NCBI GenBank assembly: GCA_028292075.1
Contig: JAQGNA010000002.1
Span: 1-8,143 of the forward strand
Direction of reading: 5' to 3'
Length of the DNA stretch: 8,143 nucleotides
DNA from: Rhodoferax sp.
GTDB taxonomy: Bacteria; Pseudomonadota; Gammaproteobacteria; Burkholderiales; Burkholderiaceae
Under the pieces are notes generated by a model that searched no databases, was not told the origin of the DNA, and saw only the letters and a program-made list of their open reading frames with translations. Both the position numbers and the translations under genes were made by a program. Shown here one piece after another: positions 1 to 5,985 of this stretch (positions are counted from its first letter, which is position 1; every line of letters starts with the position of its first letter).

Positions 1-189
1 GGCGCCGACGCCTTCATCACCGGGGAAATCTCCGAGCCGCAGGCGCACTATGCGCGCGAAAGCGGCGTGGCCTTCATTGCCTGTGGCCACCATGCGAGCG
101 AGCGCTATGGCGCGCCGGCCGTGGCAGCTGAGGTTGCCACACGGCTCGGGCTCGCCCACCGGTTCATCGACATCGACAATCCCGAATGA
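1..189 (+). CDS. Nif3-like dinuclear metal centre protein, C-terminal end (partial)
   Basis: Only the last 62 codons are in the window, open from base 1 to the TGA at 187-189. The visible protein carries ADAFITGEISE and then CGHHASERYG, which match the C-terminal signature of the Nif3/DUF34 family (E. coli YbgI and relatives). In that family the GHH...E segment contributes His and Glu ligands to a two-metal site. The chain ends FIDIDNPE, as in YbgI-type proteins. The family forms hexameric rings; its enzymatic role is poorly settled, and GTP cyclohydrolase-like activity has been proposed. The 5' part, including the first metal-binding motifs, lies outside the window. The stop codon overlaps the pdxA start (ATGA), which suggests one transcript and translational coupling. 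The family call is secure; the precise function is not. Confidence 0.9.
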   Translation, partial: GADAFITGEISEPQAHYARESGVAFIACGHHASERYGAPAVAAEVATRLGLAHRFIDIDNPE

Positions 190-1280
190 ACAAACCGTTG
201 TCCCCGGCCTTGCCGCTCGCCATCACGCTCGGAGATCCGGCCGGCATCGGCCCGGAGATCATCGCCAAGACTTTCCGTGATGCGCCAGACCTCGTGCGCG
301 GCTGCTTCGTGGCCGGTGACGTGGGCGCCATGCGCCATGCGTCGCAAAGCCTGGCCGGCCCCGGCCAGCCGGGCTGGCCCGTGGTCGAGATCGCTGCCGC
401 GGCCGACGCGGCCAGCCTGCCGCCGAACTGCATCCCGGTGCTCCAGGCGACCGCGCCGCTCGGTCATGTGGTGGTGGGGCGGGTCAGCGCCGACGCAGGT
501 CGGGCGGCTGCCGACGCGGTCGTCTGGGCGGCTCGCGCGGCCCTGCGGGGCGAAATCGCCGCGCTGGTGACGGCGCCCCTGCACAAGGAGGCGCTGGCGG
601 CTGCGGGTGTACTGTACCCAGGTCACACCGAACTGCTGCAGGCGGAGGCCGCGGCGCACGCGGGCCGCGACATCGCCGACATGCCGGTGCGCATGATGCT
701 CGCCAATGACGAGCTGCGGACGGTGCTGGTCAGCATCCACATGTCGCTGCGGCAGGCCATCGACGCCGTCACGTTCGATGGCGTTCTGGCCACGCTGCGC
801 ATTACCGACGCATCTCTGCGAGCCATGCTGGGCCGGCGGCCGCGGATCGGGGTGGCGGGGCTGAACCCGCACGCGGGGGAGGGCGGCCTTTTCGGACGCG
901 AGGAAATCGAGACGATCGCGCCGGCAATGGCGGCTGCCCGCCGCGACGGGCTCGATGTTCAGGGCCCGTTCGCGCCCGACACCATCTTCATGCGAGCCCG
1001 CGCCGCGAACGGCAAGCCGGGGGAGTTCGACGTGGTGGTGGCGATGTACCACGACCAGGGGCTGATCCCGGTGAAGTACCTCGGCGTGGACAAGGGGGTC
1101 AACGTGACGCTCGGTCTGCTGCTGGTGCGCACCAGTCCCGACCATGGCACCGCGTTTGACATCGCCGGCAAGGGCCTGGCGGACCCGGCCAGCCTGATCG
1201 AGGCGCTGCGGATGGCGCGCAGGCTGTCTGGCCCGGCGCCGCAAGAAGGACGCCCTGCGGACGGGGCCGTGCCGAGCTAG
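186..1280 (+). CDS. pdxA: 4-hydroxythreonine-4-phosphate dehydrogenase PdxA
   Basis: This enzyme oxidises 4-phosphohydroxy-L-threonine in the deoxyxylulose-5-phosphate-dependent route to pyridoxal phosphate, in the cytoplasm, with NAD(P) and a divalent metal. The 364-residue product shows the family landmarks in order: [11 protein letters not shown] at 15-25, the substrate-binding GHTE at 146-149, the likely metal ligands H185 (SIHMSLR), H229 (LNPHAGE) and H289 (MYHDQGLIP), and [16 protein letters not shown] at 315-330. Family members are about 330 residues; the extra length here is mostly a low-complexity tail after about residue 345. The ATG at 186 overlaps the stop of the upstream Nif3-like gene and has no clear Shine-Dalgarno sequence, so re-initiation is likely. 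The 3' end overlaps mscL by four bases. A paralogous family, PdxA2, acts on four-carbon sugar acid phosphates. The [12 protein letters not shown] segment fits PdxA better than PdxA2, but substrate choice is not proved by sequence alone. Confidence 0.9.
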   Translation: MNKPLSPALPLAITLGDPAGIGPEIIAKTFRDAPDLVRGCFVAGDVGAMRHASQSLAGPGQPGWPVVEIAAAADAASLPPNCIPVLQATAPLGHVVVGRVSADAGRAAADAVVWAARAALRGEIAALVTAPLHKEALAAAGVLYPGHTELLQAEAAAHAGRDIADMPVRMMLANDELRTVLVSIHMSLRQAIDAVTFDGVLATLRITDASLRAMLGRRPRIGVAGLNPHAGEGGLFGREEIETIAPAMAAARRDGLDVQGPFAPDTIFMRARAANGKPGEFDVVVAMYHDQGLIPVKYLGVDKGVNVTLGLLLVRTSPDHGTAFDIAGKGLADPASLIEALRMARRLSGPAPQEGRPADGAVPS

Positions 1281-1702
1281 CGCTTCAGGCTGTCGCGAAT
1301 CTCGCGCAGCAGTACGATGTCTTCAGGTGTCGCAACGACTGCTGGCTCCTCGACCTGCTTGCGCTTCAGGCGGTTGATCTGTTTGACCATCATGAAGATG
1401 ATGAATGCGAGGATCACAAAGTTGATGGCGACGGTGATGAAGTTGCCATAGGCCAGCACCGGGACGCCGGCCTTCTTCAGATCGACAAGGTTCATGGCGG
1501 TGCCCGCCGGCACGTTGCCCAGCACGACGAACCAGCTTGAAAAGTCGAGCTTGCCAAAGACGGTGCCCACGATCGGCATGATCAGGTCGGCGACGACCGA
1601 GTCGACGATTTTGCCAAAAGCGCCACCGATGATCACGCCGACGGCCAAGTCGATTACGTTGCCCTTGACGGCGAATTCGCGAAACTCCTTGATCATTCCC
1701 AT
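1277..1702 (-). CDS. mscL: Large-conductance mechanosensitive channel MscL
   Basis: MscL is a homopentameric inner-membrane channel that opens under membrane tension and releases solutes during osmotic downshock. The 141-residue protein is close to the usual length (136 in E. coli). The N-terminal amphipathic segment [20 protein letters not shown] leads into TM1 (about 16-48, with the glycine-rich [11 protein letters not shown] gate region). A periplasmic loop (about 49-82) follows, then TM2 (about 83-108), a basic cluster RLKRK at 111-115, and a C-terminal helix [16 protein letters not shown] at 126-141. The start at 1702 is chosen because the family begins there and an AAGGA Shine-Dalgarno sits six bases upstream. 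The frame stays open to an ATG at 1765, but those 21 residues are not MscL-like. The gene is divergent from petA and convergent with pdxA, so it is probably a single-gene transcript. I could not find a convincing promoter. Confidence 0.95.
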   Translation of the reverse strand: MGMIKEFREFAVKGNVIDLAVGVIIGGAFGKIVDSVVADLIMPIVGTVFGKLDFSSWFVVLGNVPAGTAMNLVDLKKAGVPVLAYGNFITVAINFVILAFIIFMMVKQINRLKRKQVEEPAVVATPEDIVLLREIRDSLKR

Positions 1703-1708
1703 GTTTTT

Positions 1709-1713
1709 TCCTT
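1709..1713 (-). promoter_or_regulatory. Ribosome binding site of mscL
   Basis: AAGGA on the minus strand lies six bases before the ATG at 1702-1700. It decides the start in favour of the short, family-length MscL over the in-frame ATG at 1765. Confidence 0.7.
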
Positions 1714-1756
1714 GACGCTTGTTGTTGTAGACAGTCGGTATTGTCCACAGAAAGCA

Positions 1757-1770
1757 CCGGCCCAAGCCGG
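1757..1770. other. Small inverted repeat in the mscL-petA gap
   Basis: CCGGC (1757-1761) and GCCGG (1766-1770) form a 5-bp stem with a CCAA loop in the 156-base divergent gap between mscL and petA. There is no T-run, so it is not a terminator. It lies about 18 bases upstream of the putative petA -35 box and could be a small operator or be meaningless in such GC-rich DNA. Confidence 0.25.
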
Positions 1771-1787
1771 CAAAGGGCGCGGTCGCG

Positions 1788-1817
1788 TTGAGTTTGGTGT
1801 ATGCGCTCAGCTACAAT
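1788..1817 (+). promoter_or_regulatory. Putative sigma-70 promoter of petABC
   Basis: TTGAGT (1788-1793) and TACAAT (1812-1817) are separated by 18 bases and match the -35 and -10 consensus at 4/6 and 5/6 positions. Transcription would begin near 1824 and leave a leader of about 35 bases before the petA ATG. It is the best promoter-like pair in the mscL-petA gap. Assignment is by consensus only. Confidence 0.5.
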
Positions 1818-1847
1818 CCTTGGCTGACCCCAACAGTGATGATCATT

Positions 1848-1852
1848 GAGGA
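1848..1852 (+). promoter_or_regulatory. Ribosome binding site of petA
   Basis: GAGGA ends six bases before the ATG at 1859, which supports this start for the Rieske protein. Confidence 0.65.
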
Positions 1853-1858
1853 TTCCCC

Positions 1859-2464
1859 ATGAGTGAGACCCAAGTCGACACCAGTAAACGGACGTGGATG
1901 ATCGCGTCCGGATGCGCCGGTGCCGTAGGCGGAGTGGCCGTTGCCGTCCCCTTCGTCAGCACGTTCAGCCCGTCCGAGAAGGCCCGGGCCGCCGGCGCCG
2001 CCGTTGAAGTTGACATTTCCGCTCTCAAGCCTGGGGAAAAGATGACCGTCGAATGGCGCGGCAAGCCGGTTTGGGTCGTGCGCCGCACGCCGGAGCAGCT
2101 CGCCAATTTGCCCAAGAACGACCCGCAGCTGGCAGACCCCAAGTCCGAGCGCAAGCCCGACGAGTTGACGCCCAAGTACGCGCGCAACGAAGGCCGTTCC
2201 ATCAAGCCCGAGATCTTCGTCGCAGTCGGCATCTGCCCGCACCTCGGCTGCTCCCCGTCGGACCGATTCCAGAAGGGCGCCCAGCCTTCGTTGCCCGAGT
2301 CGTGGGAAGGGGGCTTCCTGTGCCCCTGCCATGGTTCGACCTTCGACATGGCGGGCCGCGTGTTCAAGAACAAGCCGGCGCCGGACAACCTCGAAGTTCC
2401 GCCGCACATGTACATGTCGGACAGCCGGCTCCTGATCGGCGAAGACAAGACAGAAAAGGCTTGA
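1859..2464 (+). CDS. petA: Ubiquinol-cytochrome c reductase Rieske iron-sulfur subunit
   Basis: This is the [2Fe-2S] subunit of the cytochrome bc1 complex. It takes one electron from quinol at the Qo site of cytochrome b and passes it to cytochrome c1 on the periplasmic face. The 201-residue protein has a short N-terminus, a single membrane anchor (about 12-33) and a periplasmic domain. The Rieske boxes are CPHLGC at 126-131 and CPCHGS at 155-160, giving cluster ligands C126, H128, C155 and H158 and a C131-C157 disulfide, all intact. Before the anchor is SKRTWMIA, a Tat-like motif with Lys-Arg in place of Arg-Arg. The Tat pathway normally exports folded Rieske proteins. Residues 88-120 form the insertion typical of proteobacterial Rieske proteins. 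It is the first gene of petABC, 12 bases before petB, with a promoter-like pair and a GAGGA site upstream. Confidence 0.96.
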   Translation: MSETQVDTSKRTWMIASGCAGAVGGVAVAVPFVSTFSPSEKARAAGAAVEVDISALKPGEKMTVEWRGKPVWVVRRTPEQLANLPKNDPQLADPKSERKPDELTPKYARNEGRSIKPEIFVAVGICPHLGCSPSDRFQKGAQPSLPESWEGGFLCPCHGSTFDMAGRVFKNKPAPDNLEVPPHMYMSDSRLLIGEDKTEKA

Positions 2465-2476
2465 GGCGCAAACACC

Positions 2477-3889
2477 ATGGCTGAATTCAAGGAAATCTCC
2501 CCGAACGCCGCAACCGGCGCCAAGCTCACCAACTGGTTCGAGAACCGTTTCCCAACGGCCTTCGACGCCTACCGGGTGCACATGGCCGAGTACTACGCAC
2601 CGAAGAACTTCAACTTCTGGTACGTGTTCGGCTCACTGGCGCTGCTGGTGCTGGTGATCCAGATCGTCACCGGCATCTTCCTGGTGATGCACTACAAGCC
2701 GGACGCCACGCTGGCGTTCGCATCCGTCGAGTACATCATGCGCGATGTGCCGTGGGGCTGGCTGATCCGCTACATGCATTCGACCGGCGCTTCTGCGTTC
2801 TTCGTCGTGGTGTACCTGCACATGTTCCGTGGCCTGATCTACGGCAGTTACCGCAAACCGCGAGAGCTGGTGTGGATCTTCGGCTGCGCCATCTTCCTTT
2901 GCCTGATGGCCGAAGCCTTCATGGGCTATCTGCTGCCCTGGGGCCAGATGAGCTACTGGGGTGCCCAGGTCATTGTCAATCTGTTCGCCGCCATTCCCTT
3001 CATCGGCCCCGACCTCGCACTGCTGATCCGCGGCGACTACGTGGTGGGCGACGCCACGCTCAATCGTTTCTTCAGCTTCCACGTGATTGCGGTGCCGCTG
3101 GTCCTGCTCGGCCTCGTCGCGGCCCACCTGCTGGCGCTGCACGACGTTGGCTCGAACAATCCGGACGGCGTCGAGGTCAAGGGGCCCAACTCGCCGCGAG
3201 ATGCGCAAGGCCATCCCCTGGATGCCGTGCCGTTCCACCCGTACTACACGGTGCACGACATCTTCGCGGTCAGCGTTTTCCTGATGGCCTTCACCGCCAT
3301 CATTTTCTTCGCGCCCGAGTTCGGCGGCTACTTCCTCGAGTACAACAACTTCATTCCGGCCGACCCGCTGAAGACGCCGGCGCACATCGCCCCCGTCTGG
3401 TACTTCACGCCGTTCTATTCCATGCTGCGTGCCATCACCAGCGAGATGATGTACGCGTTGATCGCCTGCGTGGTGGCGGCCGCGGCCTACGCCGTGCTCA
3501 AGACCCGTCTCATCGGGTTGGTCAAGGGCGCGATCGTGGTGGCCGCTGCGGTGGTGGTCGTCGCCATGCTTTCCTTCGACGCCAAGTTCTGGGGCGTGCT
3601 GGTCATGGGCGGCGCGGTCATCATCCTGTTCTTCCTGCCCTGGCTCGACAACAGCCCGGTCAAGTCGATCCGTTATCGCCCGAGCTGGCACAAGTACCTG
3701 TACGGTGTTTTTGTGGTGTTCTTTTTCGTGCTGGGCTATCTCGGCGTGCAACCTCCTTCGCCGCTGGGCGAGCGCATCTCGCAAATCGGTACGCTGTTCT
3801 ATTTCGGCTTCTTCCTGCTAATGCCATGGTGGAGCCGTGTCGGCGACCCGAAGCCGGTTCCCGACCGCGTGATCTTTGCCGCGCACTGA
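2477..3889 (+). CDS. petB: Cytochrome b subunit of the cytochrome bc1 complex
   Basis: Cytochrome b is the membrane core of the bc1 complex. It holds hemes bL and bH and the Qo and Qi quinone sites and runs the Q cycle. The 470-residue product keeps the four axial histidines: H101 and H115 in helix B, and H202 and H217 in helix D. The helix B pair is 14 apart and the helix D pair 15 apart. The Qo motif is PVWY (306-309) rather than PEWY. Hydrophobic segments lie at about 50-70, 105-122, 131-155, 198-222, 258-280, 325-340, 350-366, 371-390, 408-424 and 436-452. Comparison from memory with mitochondrial cytochrome b places the 325-366 pair as an insertion between the Qo motif and the FWGVLVMGGAVIILFFLPW helix, which explains the length. 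GAGG at 2463-2466, overlapping the petA stop, serves as ribosome binding site. petC follows 16 bases later. Confidence 0.97.
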   Translation: MAEFKEISPNAATGAKLTNWFENRFPTAFDAYRVHMAEYYAPKNFNFWYVFGSLALLVLVIQIVTGIFLVMHYKPDATLAFASVEYIMRDVPWGWLIRYMHSTGASAFFVVVYLHMFRGLIYGSYRKPRELVWIFGCAIFLCLMAEAFMGYLLPWGQMSYWGAQVIVNLFAAIPFIGPDLALLIRGDYVVGDATLNRFFSFHVIAVPLVLLGLVAAHLLALHDVGSNNPDGVEVKGPNSPRDAQGHPLDAVPFHPYYTVHDIFAVSVFLMAFTAIIFFAPEFGGYFLEYNNFIPADPLKTPAHIAPVWYFTPFYSMLRAITSEMMYALIACVVAAAAYAVLKTRLIGLVKGAIVVAAAVVVVAMLSFDAKFWGVLVMGGAVIILFFLPWLDNSPVKSIRYRPSWHKYLYGVFVVFFFVLGYLGVQPPSPLGERISQIGTLFYFGFFLLMPWWSRVGDPKPVPDRVIFAAH

Positions 3890-3892
3890 GCC

Positions 3893-3896
3893 GGAG
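3893..3896 (+). promoter_or_regulatory. Ribosome binding site of petC
   Basis: GGAG in the 16-base petB-petC gap lies nine bases before the ATG at 3906. It supports that start over the in-frame ATG at 3876, which lies inside petB and would place ten polar residues before the signal peptide. Confidence 0.65.
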
Positions 3897-3905
3897 CACC
3901 TGACG

Positions 3906-4670
3906 ATGAAAAAAATGAAACAAATGGCATTGGGTCTGCTGATGGCCCTGGGTCTCGCTGCGGGCGTGCACGCGGAAGGCGGCGGCATTTCCTGGGACAA
4001 GGCTCCGAACAAGACCAACGACATGGCGGCGCTGCAAAACGGCGCGAAATTATTCGTCAACTACTGCCTCAACTGCCATTCGGCGGCCTTCATGCGGTTC
4101 AACCGCCTGAAAGACATCGGCCTGAGTGACGCGCAGGTCAAGGACAACCTGCTGTTCACCACCGACAAGGTTGGTGAAACCATGAAGGCGGCCATCGATC
4201 CGCGCCAGGCCAAGGATTGGTTCGGCGCGAACCCACCCGACCTCACCGTGATCTCCCGTTCCCGCGCAGGCCACGGCGGCACCGGTGCCGACTACATCTA
4301 TACCTACCTGCGCACCTACTACCGCGACGGCACCAAGGCCACGGGCTGGAACAACCTGGCTTTCCCCAACGTAGCCATGCCGCACGCACTTTGGGAGCTG
4401 CAAGGCGAGCGCAAGCCGGTTTACGAGGCCATCGAGGAACACGGCCATGAGTCGCATGTCTTCAAGGGCTGGGAACAGGTCACACCCGGCAGCATGACGT
4501 CGTTGCAATATGACCAGGCGGTCGGCGATCTGGTAGCGTATCTCGAGTGGATGGGCGAGCCGGCACAGAACACGCGCGTTCGCGTCGGTGTCTGGGTGCT
4601 GATGTTCCTTGGTCTCTTCACCGTGATTGCATGGCGTCTCAACGCCGCGTTCTGGAAAGACGTCAAGTAA
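3906..4670 (+). CDS. petC: Cytochrome c1 subunit of the cytochrome bc1 complex
   Basis: Cytochrome c1 is the periplasmic c-type heme subunit of bc1; it receives electrons from the Rieske protein and passes them to soluble cytochrome c. From the ATG at 3906 the product has 254 residues. A Sec-type signal peptide (MKKMKQ, a hydrophobic core at 7-20, likely cleavage after VHA at 23) is followed by the single heme site CLNCH (54-58), NPPDLTVISRSR at 109-120, and FPNVAMPHALW (153-163), where M158 is the expected second axial ligand. A C-terminal anchor (about 226-244) ends in a short cytoplasmic tail, WRLNAAFWKDVK. The heme is attached after export, so activity depends on Sec and on cytochrome c maturation proteins outside this window. 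It is the last gene of the operon, followed by two hairpins and a T-rich tract. Confidence 0.96.
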   Translation: MKKMKQMALGLLMALGLAAGVHAEGGGISWDKAPNKTNDMAALQNGAKLFVNYCLNCHSAAFMRFNRLKDIGLSDAQVKDNLLFTTDKVGETMKAAIDPRQAKDWFGANPPDLTVISRSRAGHGGTGADYIYTYLRTYYRDGTKATGWNNLAFPNVAMPHALWELQGERKPVYEAIEEHGHESHVFKGWEQVTPGSMTSLQYDQAVGDLVAYLEWMGEPAQNTRVRVGVWVLMFLGLFTVIAWRLNAAFWKDVK

Positions 4671-4681
4671 TCAAACGCATT

Positions 4682-4709
4682 CCGGCCGCCGCTGCCACAG
4701 CGGCGCCGG
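4682..4709 (+). other. GC-rich hairpin downstream of petC
   Basis: CCGG-C-CGCCGCTG (4682-4694) pairs with CAGCGGCG-CCGG (4698-4709). This makes an 8-bp stem, a single bulged C at 4686 and a further 4 bp, closed by a CCA loop. The following TTCTTC is too poor a T-run for a classical terminator. The hairpin could protect the 3' end of petABC mRNA or act with the next hairpin. It starts 11 bases after the petC stop. Confidence 0.6.
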
Positions 4710-4715
4710 TTCTTC

Positions 4716-4755
4716 AGAGTGGGCTGCGTCCGGCATCCCACTCTTTTTGATTTTT
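4716..4755 (+). terminator. Intrinsic terminator of petABC, directly before sspA
   Basis: AGAGTGGG (4716-4723) pairs with CCCACTCT (4737-4744), an 8-bp stem. A C/T mismatch and an inner TGC/GCA stem close on a GTCCG loop (4728-4732). The stem runs straight into TTTT-GA-TTTTT (4745-4755). This is the best intrinsic terminator in the window. Its T-tract is followed at once by AGGAG, the sspA ribosome binding site, which leaves no room for a promoter between terminator and sspA. Confidence 0.8.
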
Positions 4756-4760
4756 AGGAG
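4756..4760 (+). promoter_or_regulatory. Ribosome binding site of sspA
   Basis: AGGAG lies nine bases before the ATG at 4770 and twelve before the next ATG at 4773, so the first ATG is preferred. It touches the last T of the upstream terminator. Confidence 0.7.
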
Positions 4761-4769
4761 TTAGTCGCC

Positions 4770-5381
4770 ATGATGGTGCTTTATTCAGGAACCACCTGCC
4801 CGTTTTCTCACCGTTGCCGCTTCGTGCTGTTCGAGAAGGGCATGGACTTCGAAATCCGCGACGTTGATCTGTACAACAAGCCTGAAGACATCAGCGTGAT
4901 GAACCCGTACGGGCAGGTGCCGATCCTGGTGGAACGCGACCTGATTCTGTACGAGTCGAACATCATCAACGAGTACATCGACGAGCGCTTCCCGCATCCG
5001 CAGTTGATGCCCGGCGACCCGGTCGACCGCGCCCGTGTGCGCCTGTTCCTGCTCAACTTCGAGAAGGAACTCTTCATTCATGTGGGGCTGCTCGAATCGC
5101 GTGCCTCGAAGGGCAATGAAAAGGCGCTTGAAAAGGCGCGTGCGCACATCCGCGACCGTCTCACCCAGCTGGCGCCGGTGTTCCTAAAGAACAAGTACAT
5201 GCTCGGCGAAAACTTCTCGATGCTGGACGTGGCCATTGCACCGCTGCTGTGGCGTCTGGACTTCTATGGCATCGACCTGAGCAAGAATGCCGCGCCATTG
5301 CTGAAGTATGCCGAACGCATTTTCTCGCGTCCCGCCTACATCGAAGCACTGACCCCGTCAGAAAAGGTCATGCGCAAGTAA
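4770..5381 (+). CDS. sspA: Stringent starvation protein A, SspA
   Basis: SspA is a glutathione S-transferase-fold protein that binds RNA polymerase and alters transcription under starvation, acid and stationary-phase stress. The 203-residue product has the thioredoxin-like N-terminal domain (about 2-80: VLYSGTTCPFSHRCRFVL, then NPYGQVPIL and LYESNIINEYIDERF) and the all-helical GST C-terminal domain (about 85-200, with YMLGENFSMLDVAIAPLLWRLD). E. coli SspA (about 212 residues) uses a surface PHPPL patch for its transcriptional role; here it reads PHPQL at 75-79. No enzymatic GST activity is implied. It lies 15 bases upstream of sspB, the usual sspAB pairing. A strong terminator sits immediately upstream, so transcription must come from read-through of petABC or a promoter inside or just after petC. 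Confidence 0.95.
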   Translation: MMVLYSGTTCPFSHRCRFVLFEKGMDFEIRDVDLYNKPEDISVMNPYGQVPILVERDLILYESNIINEYIDERFPHPQLMPGDPVDRARVRLFLLNFEKELFIHVGLLESRASKGNEKALEKARAHIRDRLTQLAPVFLKNKYMLGENFSMLDVAIAPLLWRLDFYGIDLSKNAAPLLKYAERIFSRPAYIEALTPSEKVMRK

Positions 5382-5396
5382 GTTACGCTGACAGCC

Positions 5397-5948
5397 ATGA
5401 TGAATGCCCTGGATTCGACTTCGACGCGCCCGTACCTGATCCGCGCACTCTACGAATGGTGCACCGACAACGGGTTTACGCCCTATGTCGCCGTGCTGGT
5501 GGACGAGACGGTGCAGGTGCCGCGCGAGTACGTCAAGGACGGCGAGATCGTGCTGAACATCAGTTTCGACGCAACCAGCTCGTTGAATCTCGGCAATGAG
5601 TTCATCGAGTTCAAGGCCCGGTTTGCCGGTACCGCCCGCGAGATCCAGGTGCCGGTGAGCCGCGTCATCGCGATCTACGCCCGCGAGAACGGGCAGGGCA
5701 TGGCCTTCCCGTCCCCTGTGGCGCAATCGCTGTCCACCGACGAGCCTGCCAAGACGTCGCTGATGCGGGTACCGGCGCTCGCGCCAGCACCGTTGCCTGC
5801 CACGGCGGCGCCTGACAAGGAGGCGAAACCTGCGCCCAGGGTCGTCCCTCTTGGCGCGTCCGAAGACGGAGCGTCAGCGGACCATCCGCCAGAGCCACCA
5901 CGACCGAAACCGACCGGGCCGCGACCCGCGCTGAAACGCGTGAAGTAA
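5397..5948 (+). CDS. sspB: ClpXP protease specificity-enhancing factor SspB
   Basis: SspB is an adaptor that binds ssrA-tagged polypeptides from stalled ribosomes, and some other substrates, and hands them to ClpXP. The 183-residue product has a folded substrate-binding core (about 8-108: RPYLIRALYEWCTDNGFTPY, then VVLNISFDAT-like strands read here as IVLNISFDAT, and IYARENGQGMAFP). A long Ala/Pro-rich, presumably flexible linker follows (about 109-175), and then a C-terminal RPALKRVK (176-183). The tail corresponds to the ClpX-binding XB module of E. coli SspB (RPALRVVK). The Leu, the penultimate Val and the final Lys are kept. The linker is longer than in the 165-residue E. coli protein. 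Two adjacent ATG codons (5397, 5400) could start it, and neither has a clear Shine-Dalgarno, so coupling to sspA translation is likely. Confidence 0.93.
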   Translation: MMNALDSTSTRPYLIRALYEWCTDNGFTPYVAVLVDETVQVPREYVKDGEIVLNISFDATSSLNLGNEFIEFKARFAGTAREIQVPVSRVIAIYARENGQGMAFPSPVAQSLSTDEPAKTSLMRVPALAPAPLPATAAPDKEAKPAPRVVPLGASEDGASADHPPEPPRPKPTGPRPALKRVK

Positions 5949-5949
5949 T

Positions 5950-5978
5950 ACCGGCGGGGCAAGCAGAAAGCCCCCGGT
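5950..5978 (+). terminator. Possible terminator hairpin after sspB
   Basis: ACCGG-C-GGGGC (5950-5960) can pair with GCCCCCGGT (5970-5978), leaving a small bulge, around the loop AAGCAGAAA. It begins two bases after the sspB stop. The following GTTTCGG is a weak T-run, so termination may be inefficient. The hairpin also overlaps the region where a -35 box for the tRNA promoter would sit. Confidence 0.45.
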
Positions 5979-5985
5979 GTTTCGG

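Noticed and set aside
105..1244. A 379-codon open frame on the minus strand across pdxA
   Set aside because: It is antisense to a well-supported pdxA, rich in Arg, His and Gly with no recognisable domain, as expected for the complement of a GC-rich gene.
1703..1765. Longer MscL starting at the ATG at 1765
   Set aside because: The 21 added residues are not like MscL, and the ATG at 1702 has a well-spaced AAGGA site and the family N-terminus.
2633..3784. A 383-codon minus-strand open frame and a 383-codon alternative plus-strand frame (2752-3903) across petB
   Set aside because: Both overlap an intact cytochrome b, have low-complexity Arg/His-rich translations and show no family motif. They are shadows of codon bias.
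3876..3905. PetC start at the ATG at 3876, inside petB
   Set aside because: It would put ten polar residues before the signal peptide; the ATG at 3906 has GGAG nine bases upstream and starts directly with MKKMKQ.
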